Assembly (NCBI RefSeq): GCF_030704535.1
Contig: NC_081821.1
Span: 1,317,001 to 1,381,000, forward strand
Source of the DNA: Vitis vinifera
Taxonomy: Eukaryota; Streptophyta; Magnoliopsida; Vitales; Vitaceae
Direction: 5' to 3'
Length of the DNA: 64,000 nt
This document shows positions 1 through 11,734 of the stretch, piece after piece. The position numbers were made by a program, and so were the translations under genes. Position 1 is the first letter of the stretch, and every line of letters begins with the position of its first letter. The notes under the pieces were generated by a model. The model was given only the letters and a program-made list of their open reading frames with translations. It was not told where the DNA came from and did no database searches.

Positions 1-87
1 CCTCTAGGATGTTGCTGGGGGGATTATTGGTAGATTGGAGGGTTGGTCGCGTCCATCAACTTCCTTGTGTTCACCGTGGGCGCTTAA
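1..87 (+). other. possible 3' end of a truncated gene
   Basis: The first 90 bases are more GC-rich than the AT-rich DNA that follows. In frame 1, after an AG at 32-33, codons 34-84 read IGGLVASINFLVFTVGA and stop at 85-87. This looks like the hydrophobic C-terminus of a membrane protein. Frame 2 reads a plausible DVAGGIIGRLEG just upstream, so a splice or a frameshift might join them. Too little is inside the window to name it. It could equally be chance. Confidence 0.15.
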
Positions 88-606
88 AAAGCAAGCCTGA
101 GTTTACCAACTATGAATATGAACAAAATTGTCAACTAAATAAAGTACCTTAACAATAGTCATTATTTTATTTAATTCAAAAGGTTTAAACAAAATTAAAG
201 TAATGAATGGTTTATAATTAAGTAGTGTTTGTTTTTTTACTTAGTTCTAAATAAAACTTTAATATTTAATAATATTAAATATTAGGTTGTTTATTTTTTT
301 AATAATTTATTTATATTAAACATTAAAAGGTAAAAAAAAATCAATATTTATTTTTTCCATTTAAAAAAAGTTAAATATTTTGATTTTTTTTTATTTAACA
401 AAAAAATTATAGTAAGTTATGAAAAAATGGAAAAATAAATTACTTAAAGTCTAAAAACAAATTATTTTCAATAAAAAGTTAAAAAAACAAATACCACCGT
501 CTAAATCCATGTGGCTGAATACGAAAACTTTTGTCCCCAATAACCTTTCTTGGCAGCCAAACAAAATTAGAAGGGAATTTGAATTTTTCATTATTGGGTC
601 AAAGGG

Positions 607-766
607 TGTGAGCTATGATCTGAGATTTGTAAAGAATAGACTAATGGGCCATGCATACCACATGGGAATGCATTCAAGAATACATGTGTGAGCTATGATG
701 TGGGATTGTAAAGAATAGACTAATGGATCAAGCATACCTCATGGGAATGCATTAAAGAATAGAGAT
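607..766. repeat. 80-bp tandem duplication (two units)
   Basis: Unit 1 starts at 607 and unit 2 at 687, giving an exact 80-base period. Both begin TGTGAGCTATGAT, share TAAAGAATAGACTAATGG, and end near CATGGGAATGCATT. A handful of substitutions separate them. No coding sense. Confidence 0.75.
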
Positions 767-1173
767 GTAGATAATTTATAATAATAAAAGTCTTATTATA
801 AAGGAATCACTTTAGAAATAATTTAATAAACCATCAATTTAAAATGAATTAGGGTTTATTAAAATTATATTTGGAATACAATATTTGAAATATTTTTAAA
901 AAAAATTGGTCAATTTTTTATTTTTATTTTTAGTTCTTTTCTTTAACGGATTCCATGGAAACATTATGAGTAAAGCATGATGCTCATAGCTGGACTTATG
1001 GATTCATTGCTTCAATAAGGAGAAATGTTTAAATTCTTTTTTTTTTTTTAATATAAAGTTTGATTAAAAAAAATTTTAATTTAAACAAGGTAATAGCTTG
1101 TACATATTCTGTTGTAATTTGAGTTAATAATATGTAATTTCATAAAAATGATTTATTTATTTTAAATATAATT

Positions 1174-1907
1174 TTGGGAAAGTTGTGCTTTGGATCTAAT
1201 TGGGCAAAAAAATTGGCCTTAAGTCCATAAAACTTGTCTGTTTAGCAGAAGTATAAAAATTGAGAAGAATGATATAAAACTTTAATATTTTCTGAAATGT
1301 CCTTAATAATTGTGAAAAAATAACAAAAAAATCCAACCTAAAAATCATATTAAAAACTTAAAAATAATAATAATAAAATAAAAATAAAACTCTTCAAAAT
1401 AAAAATTGAAAATCTATTTTTTTAATAAAAGTAGAAAAAAAATTAGAATAAAGTTGAAAAGCAAAAAACATATTTTCTTTAATAAAATCCAATTTCCCTT
1501 TTTAATAAATTGAGTTTTTTCTTTTAATAAATTATTTTTTGTAAAATAAATATTTTTTTTTTAGAATTTGAAATCACATTTTTTTAAAAATTTTGAACTG
1601 TTTTTTTCTCTTATTTTTTATAATTAATTTAAAATATTTTTTTTAGGATAAACGGGGATAACTTTATAAAAATAAATAAATTGTAATGTTTTTCTAAATA
1701 AATTTGAGAGTTTTTTTTTAAACATAAATTATTATTATTATTTTATAAATATTTTTAAATTTAAATAGAAATTAGATTTTGTCAACAAAAAAAGATTGAA
1801 AGATATTTTTATCTCTTATAATTTCATATCCTTCGCGCCAATTATGCTACTTACATGTACTGAAGGTCAATTTCAAGGCCCAACCGGTCAAAGCACATTC
1901 TCCCAAT
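1174..1907. mobile_element. TIR element, family shared with 58190-58810
   Basis: The left end (GGGAAAGTTGTGCTTTGGAT) and the reverse complement of the right end (GGGAGAATGTGCTTTGACCG) form an imperfect inverted repeat of about 35 bases. Nine-base flanks TATAATTTT and AATAATTTT may be a target duplication, but they are low-complexity. The subterminal string AAAATTGAGAAGAATGATAT recurs in the copy near 58.7 kb. No transposase is visible, so it is non-autonomous. Nine-base duplications would suggest a Mutator-like origin (inference). Confidence 0.5.
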
Positions 1908-2075
1908 AATTTTTATTTTTTATATTTTGTCATATTTTTTGTCCATTAAGATAAAAAGTGTGACAGAAATTATGGAATGTATAGCATTACTCTCAAATCT
2001 TATACACTAAGGAGAATATAGAATTGTTCAAATCAAGAAAGATAAAAAAAAATTACAAGAATAAATAAACTATAA

Positions 2076-2640
2076 GAGCTCATTTGATAGTGATTTTATA
2101 AAACTTTTTTAGTTTAAAAAAATGTTTTTGAAAAAATTAGGTGTTTAACAAATTTTGGAAAACACTTTTAAAATTTTGAAAAATCATCAGTGTGTTGACA
2201 GTGATTTTAGAAAGTATTTCTATCATTTTTAATAATTGAAAGATAAAAATTTTCAAATGTTAGAAATATTATAAACACTTCATAAAATCACCGTCAAACG
2301 CACTCTTAACGTTAAAAACTCACTTGTAGTATTTTATGAAAAAACACTTGATTAGTAATTATTTTACAAATATTTTGAGAAAAAACAATTTCATTAAAAA
2401 CACTTTAAATAAAAATATTGTCAAACGCACTCTAAGAGTATGTTTGACAGTGATTCTAGGATGTGTTTCTAACATCTTTAATATTTTAAAAGATAAAAAT
2501 TTTCAAGTATTAGAAATACTATAAACACTTCCTAAAATCACTGTTAAACACATTTCGTTTGACAGTGATTATAAGAAACACTTCTAATATTTTTAATACT
2601 TAAAAAATTTTATCATTCAAATGTTAAAACCGTTAAAAAC
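2076..2640. mobile_element. cluster of short foldback MITEs
   Basis: The arm motif TTTGACAGTGATTNTAGRA-GTGTTT and its reverse complement AAACACTTCNTAAAATCACNGTCAAAC occur repeatedly. One unit spans 2076-2305 with a nested unit at about 2191-2303. A second spans 2441-2550, and a left arm restarts at 2558. Each complete unit folds on itself and encloses an AT-rich core with AGATAAAAATTTTCAA. More copies lie at 11.7-12.7, 23.7 and 48.5 kb. Confidence 0.7.
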
Positions 2641-3159
2641 ATTTTTTTTTTTTAAAAATGAAGTATTTGACAAAATTTAAAAAATATTTTTAAAAATATG
2701 AAAAATCACTTATGATATTGAAAAATAATTTATAGTAACGTAAAATCACTTATAACATTTTTTCGAGAAGTACTAAGTGAGACTTTGTTTCGAGGTCTAT
2801 AAAAAACCTAATTGTCATTAGGGTTTATCCCAAGTGACAAATTATTAAGTGATTTTTACAATTTACCTTTTTCCTTTTTCTTTTTATAAATGGATTCATT
2901 TCTTGATATAGACGGAACACAGGCCTTTGAGGACTGGATAGTGATAGATGAATTCTAAAGTAGCAGATGCTCTCACCCAAGTTGAAAGGCTTTTAGAGTA
3001 TTATTATACTATGATCCATTTCTTGAGCCAAAAGAATAGTCTCCCAAAGTGATAGTACTCGGAAGAATGCAACCATTCTTATACTCGGACTGCCTTCTAT
3101 TAACTTCAAGACTCATTAGCTTCTCCCTCGGCAAACTCTCCGAGAATTAGATTGAGGAA

Positions 3160-3369
3160 ATGGCGGATTGGGCACCCATTTTGATAGGCCTCCTCCTGTT
3201 TATTCTGCTTTCTCCGGGGCTGATTTTCCAGCTGCCAGGCAGCGTCCGCCACATCGAATTCGGAAGCTTCGGTACAAATGGGAAGGCCATGCTTATACAC
3301 ACCATCTTGTTCTTTGGCATCTTTACCATTCTCATCATGGCTCTCAACATTCATATCTATCTTGGTTGA
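3160..3369 (+). CDS. DUF3339 family small membrane protein (copy 1)
   Basis: Encodes 69 residues in one exon. It starts MADWAPILIGLLLFILLSPG and keeps the family features: the MADW start, an SPGLIFQLPG turn, a GSFGTNGKAMLIHT middle, and a second hydrophobic stretch ending IHIYLG. Two membrane helices are visible, at about residues 4-24 and 45-66, with a short polar loop between. Sixty-nine residues is the usual family length, and the start matches the second copy at 7067. The biochemical function of DUF3339 proteins is unknown. Arabidopsis has relatives next to gamma-CAL genes (At5g63500, At3g48660, from memory), which fits the neighbourhood here. Confidence 0.9.
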   Translation: MADWAPILIGLLLFILLSPGLIFQLPGSVRHIEFGSFGTNGKAMLIHTILFFGIFTILIMALNIHIYLG

Positions 3370-6300
3370 TTCCATGAAGATCTTGGAGATTGTGGTGTAC
3401 GTTATGGTCCAATCTAAAAACCTTAAATCCTACCCGCTAATGTTCTTGATCAAGTGATTTAGATGTTTTTTTAGGTCTGATTTTACGTGGGAGGGAAAGT
3501 GATTGATTGATGTTCCTTAGTTTTTTCTTCTTTTTTTTTTTTTGGGTGTTTTTGTTTTTTTTTCACATTTGTTGATTATTGATAGTGCATGTAGCAAATG
3601 GCTTTGCTTTTGTTTGTTTTTGTTTTCAATATTTCCTTTAGTAATTATTCAAGGAGCTTTCAAGGAAAAAAAATTTATATTTGTAATTTCATGTTGTGCA
3701 AGGGATATTAGGTTTTGTGTTTTTGGATTGGAAACATATTAATTCATTCGTATTTCAATTTTTAGAAAGTATTGTAAATATAATAACTGATAAGAAATCG
3801 AGTGAATTAGAATTTCCCATTTTCATTTCCTATTCTTTCTTACATATCAAACGATAAGGGTGTTCTGGTATACGTTGTGCGATAAAAAAATTAAAATGAT
3901 TATAAAAATAAATGAAAATTGAAATGAATTTTTCATTTTTATTTTCTATTCTAATATTCCAAATGCATCATACATGTAGGATATTTGGATTATTAAAAAA
4001 AGTAATAAGTCAAAGATCAAACTATGCTAGGTATATAATAATACAATGAAGAATATGAAACATCTAGTAAAATGAGAGCCTCGTGGTTTATGAAACCATA
4101 CTAAAATTTCAAATAATTGTATGAATTATCTTATTTTTGTGTTCTTAAACTAATGTTTGTAAAATATTTATATAATCACATAGATTAATCATACATGATT
4201 AAAAGATACTAACAATAGGAAATCACTATAAAGAACATACTCGTTTGAGTCATCATAAAAAACCGTGATTGATTGTTACAACCAAGTCTTCCTCTCTACA
4301 ATCTTGATAACAAATATGGTGATTTTATGGGAAAACAGAAAAACTCTTTTTATCTAGATTAGAGAGGGGACTTAGCATAACTCAAATTGGGTTCTCATTG
4401 GGCCCTCCCATAATGGGATTCAATGAGACCCATAGCCTACACTTGCCACTCAATTGAGCTTCTACTCAAAATATGCAAAACTCAATCCAAAATGTGATTA
4501 TTAGTTAATTGGGCTCATTATATATAATAGACTATCCATTAACCCGTTTTTGCAAATACAAATTATTCAATTAATGTTAGCCCATATAAAATTTTTTCCA
4601 ACAATGTTTTCTACATGAAAATTTAAATGGCCAAAACAATTGGATTTGTCCCACGAAGATGTTATTCCTCACTATGCTATGTGAAAAGGCCATGAAAGAA
4701 GCATACCTTTGTGTACATGGTGAATTAAAGGATAATATCAAAGAATATAGGCATAAAAAACAACCAAACAATGATTACAAAATTTTCAAATGTTCCACCA
4801 CGTTTTCCATGCATGTGACTCAAGATAACAACAAAAGGAGCGGCTCAAGACTTGTTTTAAAATTGTTATTGAAAATAATTTTTATTCTAAAAAACACAAA
4901 ATAGTTTTCACCTTGTACTTTTTTATTAAAAATAATTTTTTAAACTTCATTCTAAAAATATATGGAGAAATTTAAGCTGTTTTTAGATATGTTTTAGAAA
5001 TTTTTGTATCATCCACAAATACATGGTACCTTTTAAATAATTCACAAAAATTATATTTTATATTTAAGGGTTATTTGATTAAAAGGGTTTTTAAAAACCT
5101 AAAATTTGAAATTTAACCTTTTATTTTTTTATCTTATTTGGACAAAAATTTCCTTATTTTTTCTTATAAAAATAACTATTTATTTTAAAACTTACGTGTA
5201 AATATTTAAAATGACAAATGACATCTATGTCCAAAATGGGTTATTTTTTAAGAAAAAAGATAGGAATTGTTAAATTGACAAATTTAGGGGTTATTTCATC
5301 AAATTTTTAACCAATTAATTCTACATTTAATGAGAGCAATGCACCATTATAAACCATGAAAATTATTTTTTATAATTAAATTCTCAAATAAAATTATATT
5401 CCTAACAATATTTTCAAAAACTATTTTTACAACTATGCTAAAAAAATTGTGAAACTAATTAATAATTTTTAGTTGAACTTTATTCATGAAATAAATTTTT
5501 ATTTTTAGTCTTGATACAATGGAATTACCTAAAAAGTACACTATTTGAATAATCCTCTAATTAATATTATATTACTTATTTTTAGGTTTGTCCATTTATA
5601 TTAATTCTTTAAGGAGAGTACTCAAATTGAACATAAAAAGCATGGTTGGAAGTTAAATAGACTCAACCGAAAACCGCTCATAATCGAAGAGGACTCCACC
5701 CCATAAAGGTATGGCTTTGCAAAAATCTCATGTAAAAATAAATAAAATAAATAATTCAAATGAACATAAAAACCACATAAGAACCTACTAGGTATAAAAA
5801 ACCATGCATTACTAAATAATCCACTAAATATGAAAAAATGATACATAGTTTTACTTGAAATGCATTTACTTGTCAGAATCTTATACCATCAGTACTTATA
5901 CTCCTTTTCCATGTTCCTAATGCAAAAGTTATTCTAAAAAAAAAAAAATCCTGAAATTAAAAATATAATAGGAATTAAATTAGAAAATAGAAAGTATTCT
6001 CTACTTAATTTCTTATATTAACCTTTCTAAAAACTTTATCAACCATAAATACATAATTCCCTTAAATTTTACAACTCTAATTTAAATTTAATGAAGTTCA
6101 AAATTACCTTGAAATGAATAATATCCAAGACAGTAACTTGCATTCTATTACAAATAATAATAATAAAATTGCCAACTATATAAAATATTCTAACAATTCC
6201 TTTACCCCAAACTAATTTCTTTTCATTTTTAAATAAAAAAAACATACCCTCACTCAAAAACTCTAACCCTAATCCTCATCTTTTTTCCCTTCTAACCCTA

Positions 6301-7066
6301 CCTTGGGTTCAATAGTAATCAGGGTTGAGGTCAAGGATCAAAAAATTTTAAAAACCTAGGGAAGGGGACATATTATTATTAATTTTTTAAAAATATTGCA
6401 GTATATATAATTTAATATTTTCAAATTTTAAAAATGTATATTTATATTAGATATACTATTTTTTTATATAATTTTAAATTTAAAAATTAAACAAATTAAA
6501 TATAAATTATGAAATTAAAAACAGGGGATTTTTCCATCGGGGATGGGGAAATACTGACGGGGATGTCAGATTTCTTGTTCCCATTCCGTCTAGTCTAAGA
6601 GAAGAGTGGCGCGGACAAGGGACTAATTTTACAAATGGGTACCGGGATGGGAACCTTCCCCGATCCCGCCTCGTTTACATTCCCAATCCTCACCTTAATG
6701 ATAGAACAGAATGCATAACGTTGAGCCCAGAGCCCTTGTCCTTGGCCCAAACTATCTCTGGGCCTGAGGAGGCCCATATTCTTGATACGACAATCTCCTC
6801 AATCCTCATCAATCGAGATAAAGTGATAAAGACTGGTGTCCATTCTTATTTTTTAATTTTTTTTTCAGGTTCCAAGAAGATCAGAGCCGTTGAAGTCAAA
6901 TCCCCAGAAGCCGACACGTTCTAATGCAGATCAACATCTGTCGAGAAGCCTCGATTCGCACCCCTTTCTCCATCTGGGTTATATTTAGGTTGCTTAAGCA
7001 TCTTCTCCACTCAAATCCCTCTTCTTTTTCAAAGCATAAAGCTTTTTTCTTGAAGCAGAGTCAGTA
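3370..7066. other. intergenic region between the two DUF3339 genes
   Basis: The 3' UTR of copy 1 probably lies in the T-rich stretch up to about 3750. A MITE occupies 5068-5316. Near 6525-6690 are GC-rich strings such as CGGGGATGGGGAAATACTG and CGGGATGGGAACCTTCCCCG, typical of a dispersed plant repeat. From 6720 to 6790 several TGGGCC/AGCCCA motifs sit upstream of copy 2. No other gene is supported. Confidence 0.6.
5068..5316. mobile_element. MITE, sister of 8731-8980
   Basis: About 249 bases. The left end reads GGGTTATTTGATTAAAAGG and the right end, reversed, reads TTGGTTAAAAATTTGATGAA. The internal sequence (AAATTTGAAATTTAACC; TTATTTGGACAAAAATTTCC; AAATGACAAATGACATC) aligns along its length with 8731-8980. 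No coding capacity. Confidence 0.65.
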
Positions 7067-7276
7067 ATGGCGGATTGGGGACCGGTGCTGATAGCGGTGG
7101 TGCTGTTCGTGCTGCTGACGCCAGGGCTGCTGTTTCAAGTTCCTGGAAAAAACAGGGTGGTGGAGTTCGGAAGCATGCATACAAGCGGGGCGTCTATTCT
7201 GGTCCATACCATCATCTACTTCGGCCTCATCACCATCTTTCTCATCGCCATTGGCGTCCATATTTACACTGGTTAG
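7067..7276 (+). CDS. DUF3339 family small membrane protein (copy 2)
   Basis: Encodes 69 residues in one exon, starting MADWGPVLIAVVLFVLLTPG and ending IGVHIYTG. The layout is the same as copy 1: helix at about 4-24, a TPGLLFQVPGKNRVVEFGS loop, and helix at about 45-66. The two copies align without gaps, so they are a local duplication about 3.9 kb apart on the same strand. Codon use is clearly more GC-rich than the flanks. Upstream, 6720-6790 has several TGGGCC/AGCCCA motifs and TATATTTA occurs near 6980; these may form the promoter. Function unknown. Confidence 0.92.
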   Translation: MADWGPVLIAVVLFVLLTPGLLFQVPGKNRVVEFGSMHTSGASILVHTIIYFGLITIFLIAIGVHIYTG

Positions 7277-7502
7277 ATGGTGATGACTATGATAATCAAA
7301 TCTTCTTGTTTTTGTTTGTTGATTACTGGTTTGTAATTTGAACGCTTTCTTAATTGAAAAGTTTGAAGTTTGATGTTGCCATATAATGAAATCCCCTCTC
7401 TGATTCAGACTTGCAAACCCTAGCAAGCATTTGTTTCAAGAACAGGGGAAACTGTATGATCAGGAAGCCTGTCCCTCACGCTTTGAAAAACAGGGGCCTG
7501 GA

Positions 7503-7545
7503 TGACGTCAACCTTTGGAGAAGTACACCTCAGCTTCCCACGTGG
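7503..7545. promoter_or_regulatory. TGACGTCA palindrome plus CCACGTGG G-box
   Basis: TGACGTCA lies at 7503-7510 and CCACGTGG at 7538-7545, both perfect palindromes of the kind bound by plant bZIP/bHLH factors. They are 230-270 bases downstream of the second DUF3339 gene and far from the next start codon on either side, so the target, if any, is unclear. Confidence 0.3.
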
Positions 7546-8730
7546 CATTACCCTTGAGGTTGAGGTCTTTTTTTATTTATATTTTTTCTCTTCTTTCGGC
7601 AAAACGAAATACCTTAGGCGTGAGCAACGGTTGGTAAGGCCGTGCAAATTGCTCTTTGCCACGTACTTTATTTTTCTAATTTTTTGTTTAAAAATTTTTT
7701 ATGTCAAATAATTTGTGTGTTAAAAGCGTGTTTATAAAGTAAAGTCATTTAGACACGTAAAGGATGATTATAAAACACATTGTCATTTGGACTTAATTAT
7801 GATTATCTAAATGAGTTAGATTATGTTTGACGATACGAGGGTTGACATGATTACAAGGGAGATTATAATGGCGAATGTCATTACGTGCCATCCAAATTCA
7901 TTACAATATGTGGTGTTGTTTTTAAGTCATACTAAAATTCTTAACCTTATATTATGATTTTTGTACAAATTTTAAAATTGCATTTTCACACTTGGTTTTT
8001 AATATTAAAAACTATATTTTAAAATTATACTTTCTAGTTTTTATAGAATTCACATATTTAAAATGTGGCTTTGAACCATTTTAAAAAAAAATTATTTTCA
8101 TTCGATAATTTTTAACAGATCTATTAGGTTACAATTTGGATGAATTTTAACTCAAATCTTATTTTTCTCAATTTGGGTTAGGTTCAAATTGTTTAGATTA
8201 GACTCAAGCTAGCTGGATCAAACTCTAGATTAAATTTGAATTAGTGGAGTTGATTGTGTATAATTTAAAATTTATTTATAATATTTTTTTAATAAACTTT
8301 TTTTTTAATGTATTTATAAGAAAATTTAAATGGTAAATATAACAAAAATTTTAAGATAGTTTTTGAGAACAAAATTCAAATTGGTAGTTTTCTAAAATAA
8401 TTTTTGATCTTTTGTCTACATAAGTCTATTTAAAAAATTTAAGATGTTTTTAATATTTTTAAATATATATATTTTTAAAAAAATTATATTTGGTGTTTTA
8501 TTTATATTTATTTTATATAATTATATAATTAATTTTTTAAACAATCCTTAAAAAATAAGTAAAATACAACATTAAAAGATATTTCTAAAAGCATTTTATT
8601 TTTTATTTTTAAGAATAAAAAATAAAAAATAGTTTTTAATTGCAAAACATATTTTGAATAAAAACTGTTCCAAAAAACAATCCCACACTTAAAGATTCAA
8701 TCTCTCAACAAGAAACGATAATAAGATTTA

Positions 8731-8980
8731 GGGTTATTTGATTAAAAGGATCTCTTAAAAGTTAAAACCCAATTTTTGAAATTTAACCTCTCACCATTTT
8801 TTGACATCATTTGGACGAAAATATCATCATTATTTTAAAATAACCCTTTCTTTTAAAACCTACATGTAAATACTTGAAATAGAAAATGACATTGATGTCA
8901 AAAATGGATTGTTTTTTCAGAAAAAACATGGGAAGGATTAGATTTCCGATTTTGGGTCATCCCTTTTAACCAAATATTTC
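8731..8980. mobile_element. MITE, sister of 5068-5316
   Basis: About 250 bases. The left end reads GGGTTATTTGATTAAAAGGA and the right end, reversed, reads GAAATATTTGGTTAAAAGGG: a clear terminal inverted repeat. The interior matches 5068-5316 with scattered substitutions. Confidence 0.7.
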
Positions 8981-9439
8981 TAAAATTTATTTTAGGAAGG
9001 CCTTGAAACTGGACTTGGCCCAAGCCCAGCACCCTGGTTAGACTATTCAGGAATCAGGCCGAGCCAGCCTCAATTTCCACCTTGTTGAAGCCCAACCCAT
9101 GCCACTCAATAACATATAATTCTTCCCATCCTAATCTTTTTATTTAATCTATTAATTTTTTTTTTTTTGTCCATGCCTTGTTGTTTTAGGTTACATTTGA
9201 TTCTCATAAAATATTAAGGAGAAAAAATACAAGAAAAATAATTTTCTATGTCTGGTTTACCGTATATAAAAAAATACATAATTAAAATAATTTAACATGA
9301 TCCATTTTCAAATTATTTAATTTTTAAGAAAAATAATCAAAATGAGTTTGAATGATTATATCAAAATAATCTATTAATTTTAAATCCATTTTTTTTCTTT
9401 CATTCTATTTTTTTCTTTTTATTTTCTTTGTCCAATATT

Positions 9440-9660
9440 TTTCTTCAAATTTTTGGAAAACATTGTTGGAAAGAGTTTCAAATTTCATATTCTATATCAC
9501 GAGAGAAAAATGTTGTAAGATGGAGATGGTCTTATAAAGATCATACGAGGTGGGACACACCGGTGGAGCGAAGGGAGCTACATGAGATTTTTCGGAGTCC
9601 AATGGTTATATGATATTTTTATGGTGTAGTAGAATAATTTTCTTTCATCCATATATTAGA
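9440..9660. mobile_element. possible LTR fragment
   Basis: Contains TTGTAAGATGGAGATGG, CACCGGTGGAG and TTTCTTTCATCCATATATTAG. The order matches the sequence at 35330-35470 (ATGAGATGGAGAT, CCGGTGGAAAAGG, CTCTCATCCATGAATGTAG), a pattern I associate with copia-type LTRs in woody plants. No target duplication or internal domain is seen. Confidence 0.35.
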
Positions 9661-10548
9661 TATAATAATGGGAATAAAATGTTTTTACATCTTCACTTAT
9701 TTTTTTAGTAAAGAAAAATTTTGGAAAGAGTTTAAATTCTTTTATTTAATTTATAATGGAGTGAAAAATATTTAAAAATTTATAACTTTACATTTTTTTT
9801 CATTTAAAAAAAAAAAAAAGAGATTGACAAAAAAAATTATATTATTTTTTTAAAAAAAAATTATATTATTTTTTTTTTAAAAAATCCAAGTATATTTGTT
9901 GAATGAGATTCATTTCCCTGATATAATGAATTGCCTGGGTGGAAAGCAATCCAATTGGAGCAATATTGGAATGTCTTCTAACAAATAATGCTCCAATACA
10001 TATCACTTGATCTTCATCTATGTTAGTGGGTCAACTTTCCTACATTATCTTATTATAATTAGATGGGGCAAATTTGAGATTTATATAAATTTTAATTTAC
10101 TTTATGTATTTCATTTTTTTTTGAATAAATATAAAATAAAATTGGAAATTAATTTCTCTAAAACATAAAATATAAGCATAGGTAAAAATTTAATTTACAA
10201 ATTATATTAAAATTTTCAACATAGGACAAATGAGGATTAATTTTGTCCCAACTAAAGTCAGACTTGAAATAATGGTAGAAATATATTTAAATAATAAGGA
10301 TATGATCAAAGTGAAGATGACACATCTCATCAATCTTGCTTGGTTGATGTCACTCATTAGAGTTCATCACTAATAGCTACCTTAGGGGATAAGAAAGTAG
10401 AGTCTGTTTGGGTATTTCTAAAAATAAGTTTTTATTTTTTAATTATTTTTATTTTTATTTTTAATTTCTTTTATACAATAAGTTGAAGATATGTGAATAT
10501 TTTTTGTAAATTATTTGAAAATATAGAAAATACTTTGAATTTTTTTTA

Positions 10549-11082
10549 TACATAAATGAACAATATCCTAACAAAGCAAAAAAAAAAAAAGAATTGCTTT
10601 CCTTATAATTCATCGGTCATGATTTCCTCTCAGTTATCACGACAAATTATTCTTTGTTTGCAAAAAAGGATTTTTACAAAAGAGAACATATCAAGAAAAC
10701 TCTATATCATATTTAGATGTCTAAATAAAATTTTGTTCCTAAAAACAACTAACATTTATCATCTAAAAAATGTTCTTGAATGAAAAATACATTTAATAAT
10801 TAAAAGTATTTTTTAAGAATTTGTTCTAAAATTGAGTTTTTGTTTTTGTTTTTTGAAAATACGTATGCTTATTATACAGTATTTCAAAAACATTTTTTAT
10901 ATATATAAGTCAACAATATTATAACAAGTACAGGTGATTCATCAGTCGCAATTCTCTTACTAGTTATCATAAAGAATTATTCACAATTTTGAGAAAGAAT
11001 TTTTACAAATATAATGAATCGAGGAAATCATGTATCATATAATTTTGATTTTTAAATAAAATTTTGTTCCTGAAAACAACTA
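10549..11082. repeat. direct duplication, two copies about 350 bp apart
   Basis: Copies at 10549-10750 and 10899-11082 share ATTCATC-GTC, TAGTTATCA/CAGTTATCA, AAGGATTTTTACAAA/AAGAATTTTTACAAA, and AAATAAAATTTTGTTCCT followed by AAAACAACTA. They are in the same orientation, with intervening T-rich DNA. They could be the remains of one element with an internal repeat. Confidence 0.5.
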
Positions 11083-11734
11083 AAACCGGTTTTTAATGAC
11101 AATTATGGAAACCTATTGTTTTCGCCTAATAAATAAACCCTAATTGACCCGAGGTTAAAGTTAGTGAAAATTTCCACCACAAAATGATTTCATATAAATA
11201 TATAGTCAGCCATTGGTGTCATTACACATGCAAGTGGCACGTAACTTTTTTAACTAGGTGAAGTGCATGAGAAAAAGCAAGTTTGAAAAAGATCATGACA
11301 GAAGTTGATCCAAATCATTATGCCCCCATGACATTATTCCATGGTAGCTTCACATTATAATGTTTCCTCACAATCTCAACATTGACCAAAATACAATTGT
11401 TTAATTTCCCTTCAAATAAGCTTTAGTTTTTGGTCTGCCTACACATCTTAGCCACATACAATGTTCCTCGAAAAAGGGCCAAAAAGAAAAAAGGATACTT
11501 TAGCTTGGGGGGCATGCCATGCCTGAATATACATGTTCAAGAACATCATAGAAAAGTTGAATTCTAAAAACCTTTAATGAGAAAATAAAATTATAAAGTA
11601 CTTTTAGAAACCATTGAAAACATAGATATTTATGTAAGTTCACAAAAAAATAAAAAATTAGTTTTTATATTTGAGTTTTAAAAATAAAATTTGGATCCTA
11701 AAAATAAATGTTTTTTAAAACTTCTTAAAATTTT

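Larger units (their letters stand above)
88..3159. other. AT-rich intergenic region with repeats
   Basis: No supportable gene. It holds an 80-bp tandem duplication (607-766), a TIR element (about 1174-1907) and a cluster of short foldback MITEs (2076-2640), all listed separately. The rest is long A/T runs. The last 100 bases should include the promoter and 5' leader of the first DUF3339 gene; I see no convincing TATA box there. Confidence 0.6.

Noticed and set aside
4577-4904. Opposed frames of 64 and 81 codons.
   Set aside because: No homology that I recognise, AT-rich codons, and no promoter or splice signals.
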